Assembly (NCBI GenBank): GCA_049323615.1
Contig: JBMOPD010000048.1
Coordinates: forward strand, 1 to 51,118
Length of the DNA stretch: 51,118 bases
Source: JBMOPD01 sp049323615
GTDB lineage: Bacteria; Bacillota; Desulfotomaculia; Desulfotomaculales; Desulfocucumaceae
Reading direction: 5' to 3'
Under the pieces are notes generated by a model. The model saw only the letters and a list, made by a program, of their open reading frames with translations. It ran no database searches and was not told the DNA's origin. Positions 8,028-16,202 of the stretch are shown piece by piece; position 1 is the stretch's first letter, and each line of letters starts with the position of its first letter. Position numbers and translations under genes: made by a program.

Positions 8028-10676
8028 TTGAAAAAAATGACCGGCAGCCAGATCAGGGAAAGTTTCCTGAAATTTTTTGAAGGCAAGGGGCACCGTATAC
8101 TGCCCAGCGCCTCGTTAATTCCCACCAACGACCCCAGCCTCCTCTGGACGGCGGCGGGCATGGTCCCCTTCAAACCATATTTTACCGGGGCGGCAAAACC
8201 TGAAACCACCCGGGTGACAACCTGCCAGAAGTGCCTGCGCACCCCCGACATTGACTCGGTGGGGCGGACGGCCAGGCACCACACCTTTTTTGAGATGCTG
8301 GGCAACTTTTCCTTTGGGGATTACTTTAAAAAGGAGGCTATCCCCTGGGCCTGGGAGTTTGTTACCGAACGCCTGGGTCTACCCGCGGATAAGTTGTGGA
8401 TTACCATTTACCTTGATGATGACGAGGCCTTTGAAATTTGGCACAAGGACGTGGGGGTAAGCAAAGACCGGATTGTCCGGCTGGGCAAGGATACCAACTT
8501 CTGGGAAATCGGGGTGGGCCCCTGCGGGCCGTGCTCGGAAATATATATTGACCTGGGCGAAGCCAGGGGCTGCGGGCAGGAAGAATGCGGCGTGGGGTGC
8601 GACTGCGACCGCTTCCTGGAAATATGGAACCTGGTCTTTATTCAGTTTTTCAGGGATGAAAACGGGAACTATACTCCCCTGGAAAGCAAGGGCATAGACA
8701 CCGGCATGGGCCTGGAGAGGACCGCCTCTGTGATCCAGGGAATGGCTACCAACTTCGACACCGATATTTTCAGGGAGATAATGGATTTCACCGCCAGGGA
8801 AACAGGGGTTGCATACGGGCGGGATAAGGATATCGACCTGGCCCTTAAAGTTATTGCCGACCACTGCCGGGCCGTTACCTTTGCCGTGTCCGACGGGGCC
8901 CTGCCGTCCAACGAGGGCAGGGGTTACGTGATCCGCAGGCTGTTACGGCGGGCGGTGCGCTTCGGGCGTACCCTGGGGATAGACAAGCCCTTCCTCTACA
9001 AGGTGGCCGGGGCCGTAATCAGGCAGATGGGAAGCGCCTACCCGGACCTGCGGCAAAATAGGGACCACGTAATGAATGTTATCCGGACCGAGGAGGAGAG
9101 GTTTGGTGAAACCCTGGCCCAGGGCACCGAAATGCTGAACAGGATGATCAGGGAGGCTAAATCCTCGGGCAAGTTTCAGATAGGCGGCCCGGACGCCTTC
9201 AAACTGTATGACACTTACGGCTTCCCCCTGGAGCTGACCGTGGAAATGGCCCGGGAGCAGGGGCTGGGCGTTGACGGGGACGGCTTCACCCAGGCCATGA
9301 ACGAGCAGCGGGAGAGGGCCCGCAGCGCCCGGCAGGAAACCGAATACATATCGGAGCGGGACGCGCTGTACGGTTCGACCCGGGACCAGTTGGGCGAAAC
9401 CCGGTTTATCGGCTATACCGACCTTGAAACTGAAGCCAGGGTGGTTTTTCTGGCCAAAGAGGGAAAACAGGTACATACCGCCAGGGCCGGGGAAGAAGTG
9501 GAGATCGTGCTGGACGTCACTCCCTGCTATGCCGAGGCGGGGGGCCAGGTAAGCGATTATGCCAGGATAACGGCAACCGACCTGGAAGTGGACGTATACG
9601 AGGTATTTAAGCCTGTCGAGGGTGTGCATGTGCACCGGGGCAAGGTGCTGAGCGGTATAATCACCATGAAGGACGCCGTCACCGTCCGGGTGGACCGGGA
9701 GAGGCGCAGGGCAGTGGCCAGAAACCACTCGGCCACGCACCTGCTGCACAAGGCGCTGAAGGAGGTACTGGGAGGCCACGTCAACCAGTCCGGCTCCCTG
9801 GTCGAACCGGACCGGCTGCGCTTTGACTTTACTCATTACACCGCCGTGTCCAGGGAGGAACTGCACAGGATAGAAGAACTGGTAAACAGTGCTGTCCTTT
9901 CCAACCTGGCAGTGGAAACCATGGAAAAGTCCCTGGAAGAGGCCAGGTCCATGGGCGCCGCCGCCCTTTTCGGCGAAAAGTACGGTAGTGTTGTGCGGGT
10001 TGTAAAGATGGGGGATTTCAGTCTGGAGCTGTGCGGGGGGACCCACATCAAGTCCACCGCGGAAATAGGGCTGTTCAAGCTCCTGGGAGAAAGCTCGGTG
10101 GGCGCCGGGCTGCGCCGGGTGGAGGCCGTTACCGGGGAAGGCGCCCTGAGGTATATCAATGCCAGGGAAGAGCAGATTTTTGAAATTGCCCGTATAACCA
10201 AGGCCATGCCGCATGAGGTTGTCCAGCGGGTGGAGGGCCTGATGAGGGAAATAAGGGAACTGGAAAATGAGTCCGAGGGACTGAGGGCAAAACTGGCCCG
10301 CTATGAGGTACAGAGCCTGCTGGAGCAGGTCAGGGAGGCAAAAGACGGGGTCAAGGTTTTGTCGGCCAGGGTCTCATCCCCGGATATGGACAGCCTGCGG
10401 GCAATGACCGACCTGATCAGGGACCGCCTGGGTTCGGCCGTGGTGGTGCTGGGAAGCGTGGCCGGGGAGAGGGTGAACCTGGTGGCGGCGGTAACTTCCG
10501 ACCTGGTCCCCCGGGGGCTGCACGCCGGCAAGTTGATCAAGGAAATTGCGGCCGTGGTCGGCGGTGGCGGCGGCGGCAGGGCCGATATGGCCCAGGCCGG
10601 CGGGAAAGATCCCTCCCGGCTGCAGGAGGCCCTGGATAAGGCATACTCTGTCGCCATGGGTCAGATCAGGGATTAA
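8028..10676 (+). CDS. alaS: alanyl-tRNA synthetase
   Basis: An 882-residue class II synthetase that charges tRNA-Ala, full length for the family. The catalytic N-terminus shows FLKFFEGKGH, TTCQKCLRTPDID and the motif-2/3 regions with GIDTGMGLERTASV. The editing domain has the zinc ligands HSATHLLH and CGGTH. The C-terminal coiled coil and DHHA1 domain end with GGGGGGRADMAQAGG. TTG start with GGGGTG at 8012-8017; an ATG at 8037 is an alternative. It heads the conserved Firmicutes block alaS-ireB-ruvX-DUF1292-mltG. Confidence 0.98.
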   Translation: MKKMTGSQIRESFLKFFEGKGHRILPSASLIPTNDPSLLWTAAGMVPFKPYFTGAAKPETTRVTTCQKCLRTPDIDSVGRTARHHTFFEMLGNFSFGDYFKKEAIPWAWEFVTERLGLPADKLWITIYLDDDEAFEIWHKDVGVSKDRIVRLGKDTNFWEIGVGPCGPCSEIYIDLGEARGCGQEECGVGCDCDRFLEIWNLVFIQFFRDENGNYTPLESKGIDTGMGLERTASVIQGMATNFDTDIFREIMDFTARETGVAYGRDKDIDLALKVIADHCRAVTFAVSDGALPSNEGRGYVIRRLLRRAVRFGRTLGIDKPFLYKVAGAVIRQMGSAYPDLRQNRDHVMNVIRTEEERFGETLAQGTEMLNRMIREAKSSGKFQIGGPDAFKLYDTYGFPLELTVEMAREQGLGVDGDGFTQAMNEQRERARSARQETEYISERDALYGSTRDQLGETRFIGYTDLETEARVVFLAKEGKQVHTARAGEEVEIVLDVTPCYAEAGGQVSDYARITATDLEVDVYEVFKPVEGVHVHRGKVLSGIITMKDAVTVRVDRERRRAVARNHSATHLLHKALKEVLGGHVNQSGSLVEPDRLRFDFTHYTAVSREELHRIEELVNSAVLSNLAVETMEKSLEEARSMGAAALFGEKYGSVVRVVKMGDFSLELCGGTHIKSTAEIGLFKLLGESSVGAGLRRVEAVTGEGALRYINAREEQIFEIARITKAMPHEVVQRVEGLMREIRELENESEGLRAKLARYEVQSLLEQVREAKDGVKVLSARVSSPDMDSLRAMTDLIRDRLGSAVVVLGSVAGERVNLVAAVTSDLVPRGLHAGKLIKEIAAVVGGGGGGRADMAQAGGKDPSRLQEALDKAYSVAMGQIRD

Positions 10677-10817
10677 GAAGGCCCTGGAGTGCATAATTTG
10701 TCGTATAAACAAAATCTTAGACGAAAACCTTTTAAATACTGTTAAAGGAAAACTTTGAACAATAACGAATATAGATTTAAAATGAGGTTATATTCTTATG
10801 GTAAGGGGGTGTAAGCC

Positions 10818-11096
10818 GTGACCAGGAACCAGGACCATATGGAAGAAACCATGATGTTCAACGTTCAGGCGGAAGAATTGAACCAGGCCCGGGATATCCT
10901 TCTCTCGGTCTACTCCGCGTTGAAACAGAAAGGTTACAATCCTATCAATCAGCTCGTAGGCTACCTCCTGTCCGGTGACCCCGCCTATATAACCAGCTAT
11001 AACAACGCCAGGAGCCTGGTAAGGAGGCTGGAAAGGGACGAACTGCTGGAAGAACTGCTGAAAAACTACCTGGAGGAGAGTAAACCCTGCGGATAG
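10818..11096 (+). CDS. ireB: IreB family regulatory phosphoprotein (UPF0297/YrzL)
   Basis: A 92-residue member of the family whose Enterococcus representative IreB is phosphorylated by the PASTA kinase IreK and affects cephalosporin tolerance. The core GYNPINQLVGYLLSGDPAYI and ARSLVRRLERDELLEELLKNYL is almost diagnostic. GTG start after GGGGGTG (10804-10810). The N-terminus MTRNQDHMEETMMF is somewhat longer than usual; ATG 10839 is a possible internal start. It follows alaS by about 140 bp, as in B. subtilis. No PASTA kinase is present in the window. Confidence 0.92.
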   Translation: MTRNQDHMEETMMFNVQAEELNQARDILLSVYSALKQKGYNPINQLVGYLLSGDPAYITSYNNARSLVRRLERDELLEELLKNYLEESKPCG

Positions 11097-11108
11097 CAGG
11101 GCTTTTTT
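11082..11108 (+). terminator. terminator after ireB
   Basis: CCCTGC (11085-11090), loop GGATA, GCAGGG, then CTTTTTT. It overlaps the ireB stop codon region. Confidence 0.8.
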
Positions 11109-11113
11109 CACTT

Positions 11114-11187
11114 TTCACATCGGGGACGGTTCTGAATGTGAATTTAAACTCAGCTTATTCACACTGAGAACCGTCCCCGATGTGAAT
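11114..11187. repeat. REP/MITE-like palindrome between ireB and the aldo-keto reductase gene
   Basis: Two perfect 20-bp arms face each other: 11114-11133 (core CGGGGACGGTTCT) and its complement AGAACCGTCCCCG... ending at 11185. A second, weaker inverted pair (ATGTGAAT/ATTCACAC) lies inside. It resembles the REP palindromes mobilised by REP-associated tyrosine transposases. A related fragment AGAACGTCCCCG occurs at 41578-41589. Confidence 0.75.
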
Positions 11188-11221
11188 TTTATGACCACGA
11201 CTGACGATAGGAGAAGAAACC

Positions 11222-12169
11222 TTGGAATACCGTATTCTGGGCCGGACGGGGATCAGGGTGTCCCGGCTCTGCTTCGGGGCGCTGACCATCGGGCCGCTGC
11301 AGGCCAAACTGCCTGTAAAAGAGGGGGCAAGGATTATTCAGGGCGCCCTTGACGCCGGGGTAAACTTCATAGACACTGCTGAACTTTACGGCACCTATGA
11401 ATATATAAGGGAAGGCATAGCCGGCCGGGCCGGCAGCGTGGTGATAGCCACCAAGTCATACGCCTACACCCGGGAAGGCATGCGCGGCAGCATAGAGAAG
11501 GCGCTCAAGGAGACGGGCAGGGATTATATCGACATATTCCTGCTCCACGAACAGGAGTCGGAACTGACTATCAGAGGCCACTGGGATGCCGTGGAGGAAA
11601 TGATTGAGGCAAAGGAAAGAGGCACCGTCAGGGCATTGGGGATATCGACCCACTCGGTCCGGGGGGTACGGGCCGCGGCGGCGGTGCAGGAGTTTGATGT
11701 TATTCACCCCCTGATAAACATGAAGGGCATCGGCATCCGTGACGGCACGGTGGAGGATATGAAGGCCGCCATAGCAGACGCCTTCATGGCCGGTAAAGGC
11801 CTGTACGGCATGAAGGCGCTGGGGGGCGGAAACCTGATCAATGATAAAAGGGAAGCCTTTGACTTTGTCCTTTCGATCCCGGGCCTTTCGTCTGTGGCCG
11901 TCGGCATGCAGAGCCTGGCCGAGGTCCGCTACAATGTTGCCTTTTTTGAAGGCAGGCAGGTGGGCCGGGAGCTTGAACTGATGGTTTCCCGCCGCAACAG
12001 GAGGCTGCATATTGAAGACTGGTGCTCCGGTTGCGGCAGCTGTGTGGAGAGGTGCAGCGAGGGGGCGCTTGCGCTGACAGGCGGCAAAGCGGTGGTGGAC
12101 GCTGCCGGCTGCCGGCTCTGTGGGTATTGTGCCACGGCCTGCCGGGAAATGTGCATAAAAATAATTTAA
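11222..12169 (+). CDS. aldo/keto reductase with C-terminal 2x[4Fe-4S] ferredoxin domain
   Basis: A 315-residue fusion. Residues 1-255 form an aldo-keto reductase barrel with the tetrad D51, Y56, K78 and H109 (FIDTAELYG, ATKSYAY, FLLHEQ). The last 55 residues hold two clusters, CSGCGSCVERC and CRLCGYCATAC. Such fusions are common in anaerobes and may couple ferredoxin to a carbonyl or quinone substrate that is not defined. TTG start with AGGAG at 11206-11210. It interrupts the conserved ireB-ruvX neighbourhood and is flanked on its left by a REP-like palindrome, consistent with later insertion, though codon use looks native. Confidence 0.9.
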   Translation: MEYRILGRTGIRVSRLCFGALTIGPLQAKLPVKEGARIIQGALDAGVNFIDTAELYGTYEYIREGIAGRAGSVVIATKSYAYTREGMRGSIEKALKETGRDYIDIFLLHEQESELTIRGHWDAVEEMIEAKERGTVRALGISTHSVRGVRAAAAVQEFDVIHPLINMKGIGIRDGTVEDMKAAIADAFMAGKGLYGMKALGGGNLINDKREAFDFVLSIPGLSSVAVGMQSLAEVRYNVAFFEGRQVGRELELMVSRRNRRLHIEDWCSGCGSCVERCSEGALALTGGKAVVDAAGCRLCGYCATACREMCIKII

Positions 12170-12210
12170 ACCTGGATGCAGGAAGAATCCAGAATATTTA
12201 TTTTTTATTT

Positions 12211-12263
12211 TGACTCTTGACTCTTGTATTCTTCTTTTTTGTGTTCTTTGTGCCCTCTGTGGC
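12211..12263. repeat. intergenic repeat of the GTGTTCTTTGTGCCC...CTGTGGC type, copy 1
   Basis: Tandem GACTCTT units (12212-12225) are followed by a 23-base string at 12241-12263. That string is matched with two differences at 21135-21157. Both copies lie just upstream of a gene (ruvX and lgt). Confidence 0.7.
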
Positions 12264-12292
12264 ATAATATATTTTAATGTGCGGTGAAGACT

Positions 12293-12721
12293 ATGCGTAT
12301 TATGGGCCTGGACCTGGGAGACAAAACCATCGGAGTGGCGGTAAGCGATCCCATGGGCTGGACTGCCCAGGCCGTTGAGGTAATACGCCGGGAAAGGAAT
12401 ACCGGCGGGGAAATCCAGAAACTTAAGGAATTAATTGACCGCTATGAGGTCAAAATGATACTGCTGGGACTGCCCAAAAACATGAACGGGACGGTGGGTG
12501 AGCGCGGTCAAAAGGCCATTGAGTATGCCTCCATGCTCCGGGAAAAGCTGGGTTTGCCGGTGGAAATGTGGGATGAAAGGCTGAGTACCGTTTCAGCCAC
12601 CAGGATATTGCTGGAAGCCGACATGAGCAGGGCCAAAAGAAAAAAAGTTGTCGACAAGATGGCGGCGGCGGTAATCCTTCAGGGTTATCTTGACGCCGGG
12701 GGAAAACCCCCTATTCAATGA
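12293..12721 (+). CDS. ruvX: Holliday junction resolvase-like RuvX/YqgF
   Basis: RNase-H-fold nuclease of 142 residues. YqgF proteins process the 5' end of 16S rRNA precursor and have been proposed as junction resolvases. Active-site marks are GLDLGDKTIGVA (first Asp), the central LLGLPKNMNGTVGERG, and WDERLSTVSA with the conserved D-E-R. ATG 12293 (MRIMGLDLG) matches the family; a GTG at 12284 is in frame but coincides with the GGTGAAG ribosome binding sequence. It belongs to the alaS-mltG block. Confidence 0.93.
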   Translation: MRIMGLDLGDKTIGVAVSDPMGWTAQAVEVIRRERNTGGEIQKLKELIDRYEVKMILLGLPKNMNGTVGERGQKAIEYASMLREKLGLPVEMWDERLSTVSATRILLEADMSRAKRKKVVDKMAAAVILQGYLDAGGKPPIQ

Positions 12722-12746
12722 ATAAACACATGAATAAACGTCTTCC

Positions 12747-12775
12747 TTGACAATCATATTATTAAAGGATAAAAT
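12747..12775 (+). promoter_or_regulatory. promoter of the DUF1292 gene
   Basis: TTGACA (12747-12752), 17 bp, TAAAAT (12770-12775), about 30 bp before the ATG. Confidence 0.65.
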
Positions 12776-12806
12776 ATCCTCATCTTTTTGAGTTGAGGTG
12801 ATAATA

Positions 12807-13103
12807 ATGACTCACCACCATGACCACGGCAACGGGTGTGACTGCGGGGAAGGGAACGAAATCATTACCCTGATTGACGATGACGGAGAAGAAAAGGACT
12901 TCACAGTAATAGATATACTGGAATTGGACGGCTCCGAGTACGCCATCCTGCTGCCTGTGGACGAGGAGTCTGACGAGGCAATCATACTCAAGTTTGCCGA
13001 AGACGATCAGGGCAACGAAATACTGGTGGACATTGAGGATGACGAGGAATGGGAAAAAGTGGCTGATGCCTGGGAAGAAATGATGGCTCAGGAAGAGTCC
13101 TAA
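12807..13103 (+). CDS. DUF1292 (YrzB-like) protein
   Basis: A very acidic 98-residue protein of the DUF1292 family, which accompanies ireB and ruvX throughout Firmicutes. Core: NEIITLIDDDGEEKDFTVIDILEL, YAILLPVD, DDEEWEKVADAWEE. The N-terminus MTHHHDHGNGCDCGEG has clustered His and Cys and could bind a metal. ATG 12807 with GAGGTG at 12795-12800. Function unknown. Confidence 0.88.
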   Translation: MTHHHDHGNGCDCGEGNEIITLIDDDGEEKDFTVIDILELDGSEYAILLPVDEESDEAIILKFAEDDQGNEILVDIEDDEEWEKVADAWEEMMAQEES

Positions 13104-13233
13104 AACCGGGTGCATTTGGCTGCCCGTCCCAAAGGTTCCGGGACCGGGTGTTTAGGTTTGAATTCTTTTGGGATTTTGGATTTCGAGCTTCAGGTATGCC
13201 ATGAAAAAAGGATTTTTGCTCTTTTAATATGAT

Positions 13234-13292
13234 AAGCCGGTACAGGGAAGGTTCGAAAGCTGGAAAATCGAATTTGCTTCCACCGGCTTTTT
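13234..13292 (+). terminator. long interrupted hairpin with T-run after DUF1292
   Basis: Outer arms AAGCCGGT (13234-13241) and ACCGGCTT (13282-13289), then TTT. Inside them are GGAAG/CTTCC and TTCGA/TCGAA pairs, giving one long interrupted stem of about 55 nt. Probably a terminator, though the bulges make it longer and more elaborate than the others here. Confidence 0.6.
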
Positions 13293-13351
13293 GTCGTTTT
13301 CAGGAACTTTTATGTCGGGACCTCCGTCTTTAACCATGAAGGAGGGGGATC

Positions 13352-14926
13352 TTGAGCAGTAGAGGGATGAAAATAGCGATACTGTCGGTGGTCTTCGCCT
13401 GCCTCGGCGCCCTGGCCTTTTTGGGTGTGGCGGTGGCTACCGGGCCGGATACAATCTTACCCGGCGTCAATGTACTGGACGTTGACCTGTCCGGACTGAC
13501 AAGGGAAATGGCGGAAGGCAAGCTGCTGCTGCTGGAAAAGGAAGTTGTCCAGTCCACCCCGCTGGTTGTCCGGTACGGCGACAGGGCCTGGCGGCTTCAG
13601 CCCGCAAAGATTGGGGTTAGCGTGGACAGGGACAGGGTGCTGAACGAGGCCGTTAAGGTTGGCCGCCGGGGAAGCGTGGTTCAGCGCTGGAGGCAGTGGC
13701 AGCAGGCGAAAAAGGAGGGTGTCCGGATACCGCTGTATATAAGCATTGATCAATCAAAATTGGAGCATGAGTTAAGGCTGATCACCTCGGAAATCACCGT
13801 TCCGCCAAAAGACGCCCAGCTGAAAATCAACCCCGACGAAACGGTGGAGGTTGTTCCTTCCCAGGAGGGCATCACCGCTGACATAGAAAAGATTTACCAG
13901 GATATTCTGGAAGTATTTAAAAATTGTGACTCGGCGCCGGAGGTAGAACTGCCGCTGGTTAAGGCCAGTCCCCGGGTAACCACCCGGGAGGTTCTGGACA
14001 TGGGGATAAACGGGCTGCTGGCCGCCTATACCACCACCTTTGATCCCAGTGACGCCGACCGCTCTTACAATATAAGGGTAGCCGCCGGCGCCATTAACGG
14101 TTTGTTGATTTCCCCGGGGGATGCTTTTTCTTTCAACGATGTGGTCGGTCCGCGCAGTTCCGAGGCAGGGTACAAGAATGCCAAGGTGATTATCAACAAT
14201 GAACTGGTGGAAGGAACCGGCGGGGGGGTTTGCCAGGTAAGCACCACTCTTTACAATGCTGTATTACTGGCCAACCTTGAAGTTTTGGACCGGAGCAACC
14301 ATTCCATACCGGTAGCCTATGTACTGCCCGGACGGGACGCCACTGTGGCGTATAATTATATAGATTTCCGGTTCAAAAATTCAACACCTTATTATTTATA
14401 CCTTAAAACCTTCGTCAAATCCGGCCGGCTTACCGTGAAAATATACGGGAACTCCGGTTACCGCCGGCAGGTGATAATTAAAACCATGGTCGTTGAAACC
14501 AGTCCCTTTAAGGAACTCTTTTTGCAAGACCCCGGTTTGAAGGCCGGGGAGACCAGGGTAAAAAGAAAAGGGAGCCCCGGGATGCGCGTTACCGCTCAAA
14601 GAGTTGTGCTGGAAAACGGGTCCGCCAGAGTCGAGGATTTACCCCCCAGCATTTATAACACTGTAGACCAGCTGGTCCTGACCGGGCCCGCCGGCCGGCC
14701 GCCAGGCGCCCAAAGCCCGCCGGCGGTTAATGCCAATATAAATACTGTACCCGGGCAGGGAGGAACGGGCAGCGGCAGTACCGGCGCCGCCGGTACCGGC
14801 AACACCGCCAATCCCGCCAATCCTGGAACGGGAGAGATTACCGGCGGTGCGGGTGTTACCGACAATGGTAAAATAGTCCCACCCGCTCAAAAAACACCGT
14901 CCGATAAAAAGGAAAACTCGCCATAA
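13352..14926 (+). CDS. VanW family protein with peptidoglycan-binding-like and G5-like domains
   Basis: A 524-residue exported or membrane-anchored protein. One transmembrane segment lies at residues 7-30 (IAILSVVFACLGALAFLGVAV). A PG_binding_4-like region spans about 40-200. The VanW domain (about 215-355) has SYNIRVAAGAINGLLISPGD, FNDVVGPRSSEAGYK and GGGVCQVSTTLYNAVLLA. A G5-like beta region follows (about 365-430), and the last 80 residues are a Gly/Thr/Ala/Pro-rich linker. TTG start with GGAGGGGG (13340-13347). VanW is named after vancomycin-resistance clusters but its activity is unknown. Position just before mltG fits a cell-wall role. It is not usually part of this block in B. subtilis. 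Confidence 0.88.
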   Translation: MSSRGMKIAILSVVFACLGALAFLGVAVATGPDTILPGVNVLDVDLSGLTREMAEGKLLLLEKEVVQSTPLVVRYGDRAWRLQPAKIGVSVDRDRVLNEAVKVGRRGSVVQRWRQWQQAKKEGVRIPLYISIDQSKLEHELRLITSEITVPPKDAQLKINPDETVEVVPSQEGITADIEKIYQDILEVFKNCDSAPEVELPLVKASPRVTTREVLDMGINGLLAAYTTTFDPSDADRSYNIRVAAGAINGLLISPGDAFSFNDVVGPRSSEAGYKNAKVIINNELVEGTGGGVCQVSTTLYNAVLLANLEVLDRSNHSIPVAYVLPGRDATVAYNYIDFRFKNSTPYYLYLKTFVKSGRLTVKIYGNSGYRRQVIIKTMVVETSPFKELFLQDPGLKAGETRVKRKGSPGMRVTAQRVVLENGSARVEDLPPSIYNTVDQLVLTGPAGRPPGAQSPPAVNANINTVPGQGGTGSGSTGAAGTGNTANPANPGTGEITGGAGVTDNGKIVPPAQKTPSDKKENSP

Positions 14927-14939
14927 AGGCGAGTTTTCC
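14911..14939 (+). terminator. 12-bp perfect hairpin at the vanW-like stop codon
   Basis: GGAAAACTCGCC (14911-14922), loop ATAAA containing the stop, GGCGAGTTTTCC (14928-14939). It acts as a terminator if the internal T-run suffices. Confidence 0.6.
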
Positions 14940-15011
14940 CGGCCGGAAGTCAAAGCCTTACGCAAAAGCGCCGTTTAGACTGGTCCGAGTTCTCCAGAAC
15001 TCCGGCAAATT

Positions 15012-15050
15012 GCCACCAGGCCTTATGTGCAAAGCACATCGTTTGGTGGC
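15012..15050 (+). other. nested hairpin upstream of mltG
   Basis: Outer stem GCCACCA (15012-15018)/TGGTGGC (15044-15050), inner stem ATGTGC/GCACAT with an AAA loop. Either a second terminator (CTGTTTGTATT follows) or an mltG leader structure. The remainder of 14940-15141 holds only a possible -10 TATAAT near 15111. Confidence 0.45.
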
Positions 15051-15141
15051 CTGTTTGTATTATGCCCTAAAAATAGTTTTTAATTATGTTATTTTATGGG
15101 TAAATAAATGTATAATGATTTAAAAAAGCAGGCTGTGGTAT

Positions 15142-16185
15142 ATGCGCAATAAAACGGAAATCAGGGTCTCACCTTCAAGGCGGGCATATTTATTTTTTAT
15201 CCTTTTCACACTGGCGCTGTTTTTTTTAATGGCCGCCCTTTACTGGAAGGCCCTTCTTACGCCGGTGGCAGCGGGGAAACAGGTGCGGGAAGCCAGTATT
15301 AACATACCTGAAAACTCCAACTGTTCCATGATCGGTGACATCCTTTTCAAAAGCGGCCTGGTCAGGGGGCCGGACCTGCTTTCCTTTTATGCCCGGCTGC
15401 ACGGTGTGGACCAGAAGCTCAAACCGGGCCGCTACCTGTTCAATACGGGCCAGTCCCTGCCTCAAATTGTAAGCAGGCTGGTAACCGGTCCTCCTGATGT
15501 AATAATTTTCACCATGCCCGAGGGTTACAGCCTGGCCCAACTGACGGACCTTCTGGTGCAAAAGGGCCTGGCGGACAGGGAAAGGTTTAAAAGTTTGCTG
15601 GCCCAGCCCTGGAGGTTCAAGCACCTGTTTTTAAAGAAGATGCCCACGGACACCGGCCTGGAAGGCTACCTTTTTCCCGACACATACCACGCCGGGAGCA
15701 GAACGGGTGAAGAACAGATAATAAATATAATGCTGGACAGGTTTGAGGCCGAGATCAAAAAGCTGGACTACGAAAAGAAAGCCCGGAAAATGAACCTGAC
15801 CCTGCACGAAGCCGTGACCATCGCTTCCATGATCGAGGGGGAGGCCGCCGTTGATCAAGAGCGGCCGCTGATAGCCGGAGTGATATACAACAGGCTCCGC
15901 CTGGGCATGCCCCTGCAGATAGATGCCACGGTAAAATACGCCCTGGGCGGGCAGAAGAAAAAAATATATTACAAGGATCTGGAAGTTGATTCGCCTTACA
16001 ATACATACCGGGTGACCGGACTGCCGCCGGGCCCCATCAACTCACCGGGCCGGGCTTCACTGCTGGCCGCGGTGGAACCTGCCGACACGGACTACCTCTA
16101 CTACGTGGCCAAGCCGGACGGAACCCACGCATTTTCCTCAAGCCTGGCCGAGCATAATATCAACAAGAAAAAATACCAGCAGTGA
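15142..16185 (+). CDS. mltG: endolytic murein transglycosylase MltG (YceG-like)
   Basis: A 347-residue membrane-anchored lytic transglycosylase that cleaves nascent glycan strands. One transmembrane segment at residues 16-35. A LysM-like region (NIPENSNCSMIGDILFKSGLV...GRYLF) is followed by the catalytic domain with EGYLFPDTY and ASMIEGEA; E232 aligns with the E. coli catalytic glutamate. The later YNRLRLGMPLQIDATVKYALG and YNTYRVTGLPPGPINSPG are family signatures. The ATG at 15142 has only a weak ribosome binding site (GCAGGCTG). It sits in the alaS block as expected. Confidence 0.95.
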   Translation: MRNKTEIRVSPSRRAYLFFILFTLALFFLMAALYWKALLTPVAAGKQVREASINIPENSNCSMIGDILFKSGLVRGPDLLSFYARLHGVDQKLKPGRYLFNTGQSLPQIVSRLVTGPPDVIIFTMPEGYSLAQLTDLLVQKGLADRERFKSLLAQPWRFKHLFLKKMPTDTGLEGYLFPDTYHAGSRTGEEQIINIMLDRFEAEIKKLDYEKKARKMNLTLHEAVTIASMIEGEAAVDQERPLIAGVIYNRLRLGMPLQIDATVKYALGGQKKKIYYKDLEVDSPYNTYRVTGLPPGPINSPGRASLLAAVEPADTDYLYYVAKPDGTHAFSSSLAEHNINKKKYQQ

Positions 16186-16202
16186 AGAACCGGGGTGAGG
16201 GC

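Noticed and set aside
8943..10214. 423-codon open frame on the minus strand
   Set aside because: Antisense shadow of alaS in GC-rich DNA; proline/histidine/glycine-rich composition, no ribosome binding site and no recognisable motif.
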